A stretch of DNA of 64,000 nucleotides from Leptodactylus fallax (GCA_947044405.1 CAMRHE010000354.1:434001-498000), one strand, 5' to 3'; positions 10,621 through 20,439 are shown, counted from the stretch's first letter. Translations and numbers: made by a program. Notes: generated from the letters alone by a model not told the origin.

Positions 10621-11826
10621 ACTAGCAGAAGGGCCCGGCTTCGCACGGGTACATTTCATTTTTTGTTTGTGTAGTGGCCCCATAAGAATTGGCCAGTTTT
10701 GCACTTGATTTATAGTATGGCAGTCCAGTATAGGTACAGTCTATTTATGGCTGTGTTGCTATGGAAACCTGGTAAATTAAATGTGAACTTGGCTGATGCA
10801 CATGATATGACTGAATATTTAAGGACCTGCGAACTGCTATTGACTCATACTCATTGGTTGCTATGGAAAACCTGGAGAAAAGCTGTGTGTATGTGACCTT
10901 GTGTAACAGTGTCATCCACAGCACCCTGCCCCTTTAAAGCTGACCCACAGAAGTAAAGAAAAATGGCTGGGTTGTTATGGAAACATGGAGTGCAGCTGTG
11001 TGCATGTGGCTGAGAATGCCTTGTCAGATTGGAGACGGGCTTGGGTCTGCTGGGTTGTTTCAGCAGCTCGCTGTTGTCTGTAACATACCTTTTCAGATTG
11101 GAGACGGGCTTGGGTCTGCTGACAGTTTTCATTAGCTCGAGCAGCAGCCATGTGTTTTACTGCAGGGGGCATGAATAGTTTAAAAACGTTTCAATTTATA
11201 AGAATGCTGACATCCAGTATGGCAGCCCAGTCAGTGGTGTAAATACCGGGGTAGCGGCTGCCACAGGGCCTGGGACATTACGGTTCCCAGCAGGCCCCTG
11301 ATGTTTTTTTTTTTTAATAAGCCGTTACCCGACAAACACTGCTATCATTATACTCTGAGTCCAGTATAGGTACAGTCTATTTATGGCTGTGTTGTTATGA
11401 AAACCTGTTAAATTAAATGTGAACTTATATTGGCTGATACATGTGATATGACTGAATATTTAAGGACCTGCGAACTGCTATTGGCTAATACAGGTCATAA
11501 ATAGCTTGGTTGCTATGGAAACCTGCGTGCCTGAGGAGACTAAGCGCCTGCGAGCTTCTATTGGCTGATAAGGGATATGTGACCGTGTGTATGGCAGTTG
11601 GAATATGAGTGAAAGACTTGCAGGCTTGTATTAGCTAATGCTGGTCATTTTTTGGGAATACTGTATCTCAGGAATGATACATCCTTTAGAGCTGCGACCC
11701 AGTCTAAAATATTCCCGGACACTTGATGTACATGTGTGCCAAATTTGGTGAGGATCGGTCCAGTCGTTTGGTCGCGCATAAAGAACAGACAGACAGACAG
11801 ACAGAAACTCATTTTTATATATATAA
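10621..11826. repeat. ACTAGCAGAAG...(GACA)n interspersed repeat, copy 2
   Basis: Directly adjoining second copy of the repeat at 9108, in the same orientation, about 1.2 kb. It starts ACTAGCAGAAGGGCCCGGCTTC and ends with (GACA)n and a TATATATA tract. Two related direct repeats around GGAGACGGGCTTGGGTCTGCTG lie near 11031 and 11098. Confidence 0.6.
11232..11357. mobile_element. hAT-type MITE, internal and 3' deletion derivative
   Basis: Begins with the left terminal repeat CAGTGGTGTAAATACC of the MITE family at 39012 but stops at ATTATACTCTG, with the right half and right terminal repeat missing. The next bases, AGTCCAGT, are the family's target sequence. Confidence 0.6.
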
Positions 11827-12043
11827 GAGATAAGAGATATATCAGAGGTCTCCAATGACCAGTACGGGGCTGTGGATCACTTGGTACCGAGTCGGCCCGG
11901 ACATTGTGGACCTCTGTGGGCAACTCGGTGTTGGATGATGCTTCTGTGCTGCGTGTAATCCACAACATAGGGGCATCGGCCGACACCTGGTAAGTGTCCA
12001 CAGAACCCGTTTTTGAGAGGCTACACTAGCAAATCACTTTCTA

Positions 12044-12222
12044 CTTACCTGCTTACTAATGCAGCTCCCGGGATCTCTTCTGACACACAGGATGTGCGCA
12101 TCTTCTATTCTAGTCCCAGAACCTTCGCTATGGTGCCGCTGGGACTGGGGAGCAGAATAGAAGATGCGCACATTCTGTGTGTCAGAAGAGATCCCGGGAG
12201 CTGCATTAGTAATCAGGTAAGT
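12044..12222. repeat. Long palindrome with 74-bp arms
   Basis: Near-perfect inverted repeat: ACTTACCTG...GCAGCTCCCGGGATCTC on the left mirrors GAGATCCCGGGAGCTGC...CAGGTAAG on the right, with a loop of about 30 bp containing CCTTCGCTATGGTGCCG. Each outer edge reads CAGGTAAGT outward, a perfect splice-donor consensus. Found once in each of U1-U4, with only the right arm in U5. Origin unknown; possibly a foldback element. Confidence 0.85.
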
Positions 12223-12237
12223 ATAATGGAAATATAA

Positions 12238-12612
12238 TGGAGGGGGACTATTACCTGTAGGGGGCGCTACTAGGGCTCTTTTACAGTAATAATGCCCCCC
12301 ACAGGTAGTAGTTCTTCCCCACCCACACACATAGGTAATGTTATTAACTGTAGGGGGCACTATTACTGTAATAGAGACCTAGTAATGTCCCCACAGGTAA
12401 TAGCTCCCCCTCCCCACACACACAGGTTAAATTACCAAATTAATAACATTACCTGTGGTGGCCACTATTACAGTTACCATAGTGCCCCACTGTTAATAAC
12501 AGTCCCCTCACACACAGGTAATGATATGAACTGGTGGGGGGCACTATTACTGTACTACTGCCATTGTAGCTTCCCCCACTCTATTACAGTAATAGAGCAC
12601 CCTGAGTGATGG
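12238..12612. repeat. Palindromic minisatellite next to tRNA-Val
   Basis: Degenerate repeats of about 50-60 bp, each built from GGGGGCACTATTAC(A/T)GTAATAG and ACAGGTAAT, alternating in orientation, so that many short perfect palindromes form. Copy number differs between units (about 370 bp here, about 540 bp in U2). Confidence 0.75.
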
Positions 12613-12878
12613 TCCCCACTGCCCTACCTATACTTTATAAAGGGAACTCTCTCCATATCACCCATAATTGAGTGAGGGCCCCTCCCCCTACTTTTATTAA
12701 AGAAGCCATCCATACCCCCAATAAGTTATGCATGATACGGAGAGATCTCCCTTAATAAAGTATAGGGGACTGTATAAATGTAATCATTAAATATACACTT
12801 TATTGTGTTTTCTTATGATCCATATATAATACAATTCTGGGCTACGATTGATTTAATATCAAAGCAAAAGAGAAAACA
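12613..12878. other. Spacer downstream of tRNA-Val
   Basis: Array spacer shared by all units; on the minus strand it lies 3' of Val. It holds inverted CTATACTTTATAAAGGGA/CCTTAATAAAGTATAG segments. No gene. Confidence 0.55.
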
Positions 12879-12951
12879 TGTTTCTGCCCGGTTTCGAACC
12901 GGGGACCTTTCGCGTGTTAGGCGAATGTGATAACCACTACACTTCAGAAAC
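12879..12951 (-). tRNA. tRNA-Val-AAC: tRNA-Val (AAC), two substitutions
   Basis: A 73-nt valine tRNA with the anticodon loop CTAACAC, reading GUU and, through inosine, GUC/GUA. Compared with the identical copies in U2-U5 it has T8 to A (invariant U8, which pairs with A14) and G26 to A. Both are likely to weaken the fold. T runs follow on the minus strand (CATGTTTTCTCTTTTGC). The gene is likely impaired. Confidence 0.88.
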
Positions 12952-13330
12952 TGACATGTCCTTAGGTTTTGGCTCATATGGGACAGTGTCACATCTGCGG
13001 CAGGACATTCTTCAGTCTCCTGCTATGATCTCTGCCTCCCACTGAAAACAATGTGAGGAGGAATCTGGGCGGAATCTGTCACTGATTCGGGGAAGAATCC
13101 GGCAAATTCTTTCATGTAAACTTACCCCAAGGATAGGTTCTCACTAGCGGTGGAAGTCTGTTATAATAGAGTCCATTATTGCAAAACACAGACGCCTATC
13201 ATAACGTAAGGTAAATGGACACTAACGGATAGTAATGTCCATTATTATACAGTCTGTATTTTGGGGGTTTGGGTTTTACTTATTTTTATTTTTTTTTTAA
13301 GTTCCGCAGAGCTGCCCCATAGACTACAGT
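12952..13330. other. Upstream flank of tRNA-Val
   Basis: Array sequence upstream of Val on the minus strand, shared by all units. It includes a repeat related to 7715-7930 and the inverted pair AATGGACACTAACGG/AATGTCCATTATTA near 13215-13245. It ends with a T-rich tract (13280-13298) before the next head. Confidence 0.5.
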
Positions 13331-13677
13331 TTGTACGGCGAGTAAGCAGTGCGGCTCTTCCGTGCTGCCTCGGTACCACTGATCTGCAGGGGCCCTGGCT
13401 GTCGGACCCCCGCAGATCTAATATTGATGGCCTATCTTAGGGATTATAGTGAGTCCACTACCAGGGAATAAGAGCAGAGATGCGTCTTTGTGGCCACCAA
13501 CCCACGGCCCAATGCATAGATAAGGATCCTTTTATAGATATGTAAATCATACAGCAAGTACATCCGGGGCGGGCCAGGTTTGGGAAATTTGCTTATAGAT
13601 AGCTGAGGAACACGCGGAGAGGGGGAAAATGTTATTCACAACTACAGGGGTGCTGCGGCGCTGCAATTCCAGAGGAG
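13331..13677. repeat. Array head block, U2
   Basis: Head block cut off at CCAGAGGAGA by the Penelope-like insertion. The array resumes only at the arm hairpin, so about 330 bp of array DNA are missing at the insertion. Confidence 0.7.
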
Positions 13678-14225
13678 ACAAAATCACAGAGGGTGTATAT
13701 CCATTCCCCTACAGGCATATATGTCACAGAATTGGAGTGGAATTCAAAAAAAAAAAAAAATATAATAAAACTTAACATTTATTATAATCTAATAAAAGTG
13801 GACAAGCCACTAATTATGTGAGTGTCTAAAAATATATATGGTACTGTGATGAAGATCACTGGAAACTCATAAATAGAACAAATCTGATTCTAGCCCAATA
13901 CTCGCATTCCATATGGATAACCCAAAGCTATAATTAACACATCAGCTGAATGTCTGGTGTCAGAGCAGTATGTGCAGCTCCAAGATCACCTAGGCTGGTA
14001 TACACACAGCAGTGCTGAGAGTCATTTATCCCAGCACCACTTAATAAGCTAATGCCTGGTGTCAGAGCAGTAGTGCAGCCCCAAAATCACCTAAGCTGCT
14101 ATACAAACAAAGCGTTAAGAGTAATAAATCACAGCACCAATTTGCAAGCTCTAAACAGCTAAGTAAACAACAGCCCTGAGAACAATGGATCCCAGTGCCG
14201 ATTTAAAAGCTCAATGCATTTCCCT
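13678..14225. repeat. Penelope-like element 3' region with tandem repeats
   Basis: Contains an A-run with AATAAAACTTAACATTTATT near 13750, then three diverged repeats of roughly 85-100 bp around GGTGTCAGAGCAGTA (near 13958 and 14046, the third weaker). Non-coding. Confidence 0.6.
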
Positions 14226-14440
14226 CATTAGATTATTGAAATGAGTTTATCAGGAGCAAATAGAAGTGATTATATATACCACATAGCAGGACCTATAATA
14301 TCTCCAAACGCTACCCCTGCCTCTAGAACCTGGCAGTGATAAAGCTAGATCCTAGCGTTAGAGTCCATCCCCCTATGCCTAACTCCCCTCTGATTCTCAG
14401 GCAATTAGGTATAATCACAGCATTCAGAAAGCAGTAAAAA
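14226..14440. repeat. Penelope-like terminal inverted repeat, left
   Basis: A 215-bp sequence whose reverse complement is 18757-18971 with only a few differences. It runs from CATTAGATTATTGAAATGAG to GAAAGCAGTAAAAA. Inverted terminal repeats are a known arrangement in Penelope-like elements. Confidence 0.9.
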
Positions 14441-15053
14441 CTGCAGTTCCCGGGGCTCTAATGGTGAGCCCCGGTACTTAGGATATCCGACGCTCACACT
14501 GCACTCAGCTGTAGTTTTAAGCCAAAGCGCCTGGTACAGGCTCCGCCCACCTGAGGGGCGTACACTGAAAATGAGCCAATAAAATGATAATGCTCGCCCA
14601 GCCTCCATCTCGTCACTAGGGGGCGTGGCCTGTTGCCATAATAAACAATGGTCATGTGGAGACTAAACAGAGTTATCCTAGATAAACAATCACATAGATA
14701 AAAGGAACAACTGATCTTATTGTAATGTATATCAAAGAGCAATTGCTTCTAAAAGCAAGGGGGAAGGTAGCAGTGTATCTAACTACACACATGTCACCAC
14801 CAACAATCTCAGATGTCACAGACATATATTAAAGAATGAATGTATTGTTACATCCAGATCTACACTATCAACTATGCAGAAACATATATGTTATAGAAAC
14901 TAGGTAACCACCAAGAGATACTACACAACCTCCTATAGAATAGACCAATGATATAAACCTGATTACCGGGCATATTCTATAGACGGACGGATAAAAAAGT
15001 TATCTTCACCAGATCCTTCTATACCAAATAGGTAAATACCCTCTTTTATATTA
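14441..15053. other. Penelope-like 3' untranslated region
   Basis: Between the left inverted repeat and the GIY-YIG coding region. No ORF with a recognisable domain. It includes the GC-rich stretch GAGGGGCGTACACTG near 14553 and AT-rich sequence beyond. Confidence 0.55.
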
Positions 15054-15600
15054 TTACAACATGCTACCTCCCCTAATGTCCATACTTTGATCTTCAACCA
15101 GAACATAAATCGCCCCTCTTATATTCACAAGGGATAGAATGTTCTTAAATAAATGGAGCAAAGAGATCCCATCATTGAGACCCTTTGGCCTTACACTGTT
15201 AAAGCGGAAGATCCATTGTGCTTCCTTTTGAAGTATCCTCTGGTCCCAATCTCCACCCCGGGTTGGTTTACGGATAACTTCTATTAATTGAAATTTAATC
15301 GACATAGGGTCACCTCCATGTTGTTGCCACACATGAAGACTAAGAGGGCGTTATTCCCTACGCGTAATATTCCCGACATGATCAAGGATTCTCCGTCGTA
15401 ATTCCCTCTTCGTCTTCCCCACATAATTGAGTGGGCATGTACACATCGCAACATACACAACTCCCAACGTCCTGCAATTGGCAAAATCTCTAATCTGAAA
15501 CTCTGCCCCTGTAGCTGATGCCTTCACTACTTTACCACCTTTAATGTAGTCACACGCTCTACAGTTACCGCACTTGTGTCCCTACTGGCCGATTACTTCC
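15054..15600 (-). pseudogene. Penelope-like GIY-YIG endonuclease domain
   Basis: The minus-strand frame reads a Cys-rich linker (ACDYIKGGK, then NCRTLG), then GVVYVAMCTCPLNYVGKTKR, the GIY and YVG halves of a GIY-YIG nuclease, then RRRILDH with the conserved Arg and His, and near the end EAQWIFRFN with the catalytic Glu. In Penelope elements this domain nicks target DNA. At least one stop (TAA near 15357) lies in the frame, so this copy is dead. Only fragments show as open frames. Confidence 0.85.
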
Positions 15601-16324
15601 CAACCATGTGAGAGTCGATTTAACAGGTTCGAGATGACTATGTATTAGTCTATCCCTTAAATTACCGCCACGACGGTAAGTAACTGACGCTTGTGTGGTA
15701 ATGGTATCCCTAATCATTGGGTCCTGCCTTAAAATGTCCCAAAAAGACCGAAGGGCCTTAATAACCTCTCCTGAGACTTGATCAAAGGTCCCTATCATCC
15801 TAATCAACCCCTTATTCTCATCCCTCGGTTTGGGTACTAAAAGGGATTTTCTATCACATCTAGTGGCAAAGTCCCGTGCCTCATGCAGGACATCCCTTGG
15901 ATAACCTCAATTAATGAAGCGCTGCTCCAAGGCTTGGGCCTGTGTCTGATAATCCTGAAAGTTAGAACAGTTCCTGCGTACCCGCAGGAACTGTCCTTTG
16001 GGGATACCTCTCCTGAGGGGGGCAGGATGTGCACTGTCCCACCTCAGCAGACTATTTGTCGCTGTGTCCTTGCGAAATAGTGTGGTCTCAATGATCCCCC
16101 CTTCCCTAATATAGATCTTAAGGTCCAAAAATGTAATGGACCGAGCATCAATACATGCCGTGAATTTCAAGTTAAGGTCATTATAGTTAAGTCTGTCTAC
16201 AAAGCTCTAGAAGGATTCCACAGTTCCCGTCCAAAGAATCAGGATATCATCTATATATCTAAGCCACACGAGGATGTTAGATGTCCACTCCCGGTGTGGC
16301 TCAGTAAAAGGAGCTGAGGCATCA
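15601..16324 (-). pseudogene. Penelope-like reverse transcriptase, C-terminal part
   Basis: The minus-strand frame continues the RT after the LINE insertion: FDASAPFTEPHREW, then WLRYIDDILIL with the catalytic YIDD at 16246-16257, then FVDRLN and FLDLKIY (thumb side), down to the C-terminal region. In-frame stops (after TVESF and after QRFIN) break it. Its N-terminal part is at 18261-18757. Confidence 0.85.
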
Positions 16325-18260
16325 AATCAAGCAGGGAAAAGCCAGTTATAAAGAAAAAATGGAAAGGCAAATGGAAAGAAAAGACATAAGGGGGGTCTGG
16401 GAGGGGCTTAAGTCAATTTCGGGTCATAAACAGTCTGTCTGCCAGATTGAGGCAGATGTTAATTGGCTTAATGAACTAAACCTATTCTTCAACAGATTTG
16501 ATCACACACCAGCTCCTCCCACCCCAGTATGTCCTTCAGCTCCCCCCACCACAATGACTTCTCCCCATTCACCCCATGTGGCTACTTCCCAAGAGACCAG
16601 TAAATCTGTCTTTATTTGGCCACAGTCTGACCTTCACACGGGCCCAGGTGAGGAAGGAGATGAAAAAGATCAAGGCGAGGAAAGCCGCAGGACCAGATGA
16701 CATCAGTGCAAGGCTAATTAAGACTTGCGGGGACCAGCTGTGTGGTATAATTACATATATGTATAATATGAGCCTGAGGAAGGAAATAGTCCCTGAATTA
16801 TGGAAATCTTCTTGTGTGGTACCAGTTCCAAAGAAACCCCACCCTATGGACCTCAATGACTACAGACCTGTAGCACTGACATCCCACTTGATGAAGATCT
16901 TAGAGAGATTGGTTCTCACACATCTCCGCCCTCTAGTGAGCCCCGCTATGGACCCCCTCCAGTTTGCTTATCGGCCGGGCATTGGGGTAGATGATGCCAT
17001 CATCCATCTTCTGCACAGGGCTCTGTCTCACCTGGAGAAACCAGGGAACATGGTGAGAATAATGTTCTTTGACTTCTCCAGTGCTTTTAACACCATACAG
17101 CCCAGGTTATTGAGGGACAAGCTGGGCCTTGCTGGAGTGGACCACCACCTCTCCAACTGGATCCTAGACTACCTCACAAATTGACCTCAATACGTGAGAG
17201 CCCAAGACTGTGTGTCAGGTACCGTGATCTGTAATACGGGGGCACCTCAGGGTACGGTTCTCGCCCCTTTCCTCTTCACACTGTACACTGCAGATTTTAG
17301 GTGCAACTCATCCAGCTGCTACCTACAGAAGTATTCTGACGACTCTGCAATAGTGGGTCTCATCACAGATGATGATGATAGGGAGTACAGAGAACTGAAC
17401 CAGGATTTTGTGGACTGGTGCCAGCGGAACCACCTGAAGATTAACCCGGGGAAGACCAAGGAGATGGTGGTGGACTTCCATAAAGGCAGAAGCCCTCCTA
17501 AACCAGTGGACATCCTGGGGACGGGCATCGAGATTGTGAACACCTATAAGTACCTGGGTTTGCTCCTTAATAATAAGCTGGACTGGGCAGATCATATGGA
17601 GGCCCTGTACAGGAAGGGCCACAGCAGGCTCTACCTGCTTAGGAAGCTGAGAGCCTTTGGAATCCGAGGGGCACTTCTTAGAACTTTCTTCAACTCGGTA
17701 GTGGCATCAGCCATCTTCTTTGGAGTAGCCTGCTGGGGGAGCAGTATATCAACCAGGGATAGGAATAGACTCGACAAGCTGATTAGAAGGGCCAGCTCTG
17801 TCCTGGGGAGCCCACTGGACCCAGTGCAGGTGGTGGGTGACAGAAGGATACTGTCCGTGGTAAGCTCCATGCAGAAGAAGAAGTCCCATCCCATGCATGA
17901 GACTGTGATCGCGCTGAGCAGTACTGTCAGTGACTGACTGCTCCACCCTAGGTGTGAGAAGGAGCGCTATCGGAAGTCTTTCCTCCCCACCGCGGTTAGG
18001 CTGTACAACCAACACCGACCTAAGCGGAGATCAATACACACAGAGAACTGAAATATCTCTCTGCCTGTTAAATCCCCCCCCCCCCTCTGCTACGTCCTAT
18101 CTGTCTGTCTGCTATTATTGTAATGCCTCTCACCTTGGAACATTCCTGTACATGTTGTATTTGTATCTGCTTATCTTATCTTTGCTGCTGTAACACACTG
18201 AATTTCCCCATTGTGGGACTATTAAAGGACTATTATTATTATTATTATTATTATTATTAA
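16325..18260 (+). mobile_element. 5'-truncated CR1/L2/Rex1-type LINE nested in the Penelope-like element
   Basis: Plus-strand LINE that lacks the endonuclease half and ends with ATTTCCCCATTGTGGGACTATTAAAGGAC followed by an (ATT)n tail at 18230-18258, a typical tail for CR1/L2/Rex1-group elements. It splits the Penelope RT between LGWWEEHRVF and DASAPF. A short AAA/AAAG match flanks it at most. The exact clade needs a tree. Confidence 0.85.
16359..18050 (+). pseudogene. LINE reverse transcriptase (CR1/L2/Rex1 type)
   Basis: Pieces: WEGLKSISG and NELNLFFNRFD (linker after the lost endonuclease); after a frameshift near 16590, KAAGPDDISARLIK, NDYRPVALTS and FFDFSSAFNTI (RT motif A); then a TGA at 17182-17184 in both copies (probably from CGA); then GAPQGTVLAPFLFTLYT, YSDDSAIVG (motif C) and YKYLGLLL; C-terminal FFGVACWGSSI. 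A further TGA at 17935-17937 is private to this copy, because U5 has CGA there. Not functional. Confidence 0.9.
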
Positions 18261-18756
18261 AGACACGGTGCTCCTCCCACCACCCTAAAAACAAGTTGGC
18301 TTAAGTAGGGGCTGTAGGGCTGCCCATGACAGTACCCTGCAGCTGGTGGAAGAAGCGCCGGTCAAACACAAAATAATTGGGTGTCAGGATAAAATGGAGT
18401 AAGGTCATGATCAGCTCATTATGGGAACTCAGATGAAGAGCGCGTGACTTAAGAAAATGCGCCACAACCCCACACCCCTTATCATGGGGTATGGAGCTGT
18501 AAAGCGCCTCCACGTCCAAGGATGCCAAAAACGTTCCCCCAGGCACATTGATATCCTCTAGATGCCTCAGGACGTCCATAGTGTCTCGGACATACGACGG
18601 CAAAGATGTTACGAACGGGCGCAGTACTTGATCTAAATATGCACTGACCCCCTGTGTAATGCTGTCGATGCCCGAGACAATAGGAAGTCCTTTAAGGGGA
18701 TCATACCCCTTATGTACCTTTGGCAAACTGTAAAACGTGGCAATCCTTGGAAAACG
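18261..18756 (-). pseudogene. Penelope-like reverse transcriptase, N-terminal part
   Basis: The minus frame reads PKVHKGYDPLKGLPIVSG, then SYVRDTMDVLRHL, LASLDVEALYSSIPH (RT motif A, catalytic Asp) and LQGTVMGSPTAPT, then a TAA stop where Tyr is expected before ANLFLGWWEEH. This matches palm motifs 2a-5 of Penelope RTs. Upstream sequence stops at the inverted terminal repeat, so about the first third of the ORF is missing. Confidence 0.88.
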
Positions 18757-18971
18757 TTTTTACTGCTTTCTGAATGCTGTGATTATACCTAATTGCCTGA
18801 GAATCAGAGGGGAGTTAGGCATAGGGGGATGGACTCTAACGCTAGGATCTAGCTTTATCACTGCCAGGTTCTAGAGGCAGGAGTAGCGTTTGGAGATATT
18901 ATAGGTCCTGCTATGTGGTATATATAATCACTTCTATTTACTCCTGATGAACTCATTTCAATAATCTAATG
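18757..18971. repeat. Penelope-like terminal inverted repeat, right
   Basis: Reverse complement of 14226-14440. The array resumes with TTCTCAGCAGCTAATAC directly after it. Confidence 0.9.
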
Positions 18972-19178
18972 TTCTCAGCAGCTAATACATAGAAAATGGA
19001 TCAGGAAGCAGATAGCTCCGTTCTGTGCATAGTGGCTATATCAGGTACTGCAGGTCAGCTCCCATTCATTTGTATGGTTGCTAAGTTGCAGTGACTCGGT
19101 TCAGCCACTACCCAGAGAGCGGAGCTGTCTTCGTCCTGATCCATTCTCTGTCATGAGCTGCTGAAAACAGCTATTTAA
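18972..19178. repeat. Array arm hairpin, U2
   Basis: Same inverted repeat as 3606-3812. Confidence 0.7.
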
Positions 19179-19204
19179 ATGGGGTGTTGGGTGTCAGACC
19201 CCCA

Positions 19205-19600
19205 CCAATTTGATATTTCAGGATTCAGGGAAAGCTGGGTAGCATAGCATGAGGAGTAGTGTTAAGGAATACTGAATACTACATTTATCTAAATAAATCC
19301 CACTCCTTGCTATATAATTGTGCCATATCATGTCAGATGTGATTTTCAGGGTCCTGGAAAGCTGGGTAGCATACCAGGTACTGCTGAGTACTAAATAAAC
19401 TCTCCTCCTTGCTCTGTAATGGTTCCTTAACATGACAGATGAATTTTTCAGGGTCACAAGAAAGCTGGGTAACATACCAGTCATACAGTCAGTGCTGTCA
19501 TACAGACTGCCGCTGAAGCAAAATCTAACTTATAACACAGACAGCTGGTTTTCAGAACTCTGGGAAAGCGGGGTGATTAGCACAATGTAGATAAAAGCCA
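19205..19600. repeat. Degenerate GAAAGCTGGGTA repeats, U2
   Basis: Four diverged copies as at 3855-4240, with AAAGCTGGGTAGCATA near 19230 and 19357. Spacer without a gene continues to tRNA-Ile. Confidence 0.6.
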
Positions 19601-19927
19601 CTATCATTTGATCCTTCCTTCTTTCTTATGTAATTCATGCTCTGGAGCTGCTTTTTCTCCATTACACTCAAGAGCACTCCATTACATCATTAGACTCAAT
19701 GTGAGATAAGCCCCGCCCCCTCTCAAACTTCCTGTGATGTCATGCTAGGGCTTGTAGTCAGTCTTTAGTTAGTATTGGCACTGTACAGAGGCAGGAAGCA
19801 ATGTCTCCAAGATTACTGCTAAACTGCTGAGAGCTGCAGACATAGCTAGAGATAGACTATATCATGCAGATTTCTGTTTTAATTTTTGGATTTCAGAGTT
19901 TAGTCCCCTTTAGAAAAAAAAAAAAAT

Positions 19928-20001
19928 TGGCCCGTACGGGGATCGAACCCACGGCCTTGGCGTTAATAGCACCACGCTCAAACCAACTGAGCTAACCGGC
20001 A
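19928..20001 (-). tRNA. Ile-type tRNA with anticodon ATT
   Basis: The body is clearly tRNA-Ile (D arm, acceptor and T arm as in 25245), but the anticodon loop reads CTATTAA instead of CTAATAA, so positions 34-36 are ATT, an Asn anticodon reading AAU. Position 1 is T instead of G, weakening the first acceptor pair, and a D-stem-side base is also changed (plus strand GCTCAAACC). T-stem position 49 is A, which pairs better with T65. The U5 partner at 61403 keeps AAT. It may be a decaying gene or an anticodon-shifted tRNA; the position-1 change favours decay. Confidence 0.85.
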
Positions 20002-20036
20002 ATATGGAGGTCAACTTTATCTTCTGTGACTCAGAA

Positions 20037-20210
20037 TTAAAGGAGCTGTCCAAGAGTTGGTGCCCAGACAGTATATAGAGGACAGAGTTTACTGTTTCTG
20101 GAAGCTGATCATTCTGGGGGCTGGCTGTTCGCCCCTCACTGTTTGGGTATTTAAAGCTTGTCCTTAAGATAGGTCATAAAAAAAACCTTAAACCTGAACA
20201 ACCCCTTTAA
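20037..20210. mobile_element. TTAA-ended MITE, U2
   Basis: Same element and position as 4690-4863; TTAA at both ends. Confidence 0.7.
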
Positions 20211-20368
20211 GTTCTATTGATAAGTGTGGGTTCTCTTCATGCAGTTATAACTGATGATCTTTAATTTGTTAGAGAATTTTTTTTTTCCATATTCTGTGCT
20301 CTTCTTCTTCTATTATTTTGTGTCATATTAGTTAATTTTGTAACTTTGTTTACTAACAAAAGTTTAGC

Positions 20369-20439
20369 CTCCCCGTCGGGGAATTGAACCCCGGTCTCCC
20401 GCGTGAAAACGGGGATACTTACCACTATACTAACGAGGA
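20369..20439 (-). pseudogene. tRNA-Asp pseudogene
   Basis: 71 nt instead of 72. The anticodon arm reads CCCGTTTTCACGCGGG in place of CCCGCCTGTCACGCGGG, so one base is lost and GTC is destroyed. The T loop has lost its invariant C56 (TTCAATT). The other Asp copies are intact. The corresponding gene in U5 has been deleted altogether. Confidence 0.9.

Larger units (their letters stand above)
1..13330. repeat. tRNA array unit U1 (complete type)
   Basis: First unit of the tandem array, cut at the head sequence TTGTACGGCGAG, which recurs at 13331, 23602, 41481, 54805 and 63036. It holds head block, truncated Glu fragment, 46-bp minisatellite and block H, then a second partial head block, tRNA-Ile, Asp and Glu, another block H, interspersed repeats, palindrome and tRNA-Val. 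It matches U4 at about 99% by eye. The internal repetition of head and block H shows that U1 is itself a fusion of a deleted unit (1 to about 3060) with a complete one. Confidence 0.85.
13678..18970 (-). mobile_element. Penelope-like element with inverted terminal repeats
   Basis: Minus-strand Penelope-like retroelement. Order on the minus strand: inverted repeat (18971-18757), RT first part, nested LINE (16325-18260), RT second part with YIDD, GIY-YIG endonuclease, 3' region with the other inverted repeat (14440-14226), and about 550 bp ending at 13678. RT and GIY-YIG together in this order define the Penelope group. The RT start is missing: the terminal repeat joins directly upstream of FYSLPKVHKGY-like sequence, as in 5'-truncated copies. 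The same element is in U5 at 55152-60446. Confidence 0.88.

Noticed and set aside
12044..12222. Palindrome as a microRNA precursor
   Set aside because: Arms are longer than usual for animal microRNA hairpins, and there is no typical bulged stem or conserved seed to recognise. A foldback repeat is simpler.
16325..18260. The nested LINE as an independent insertion in each of U2 and U5
   Set aside because: Both copies share the insertion point, the truncation point, a frameshift and a stop codon, so one insertion was duplicated.
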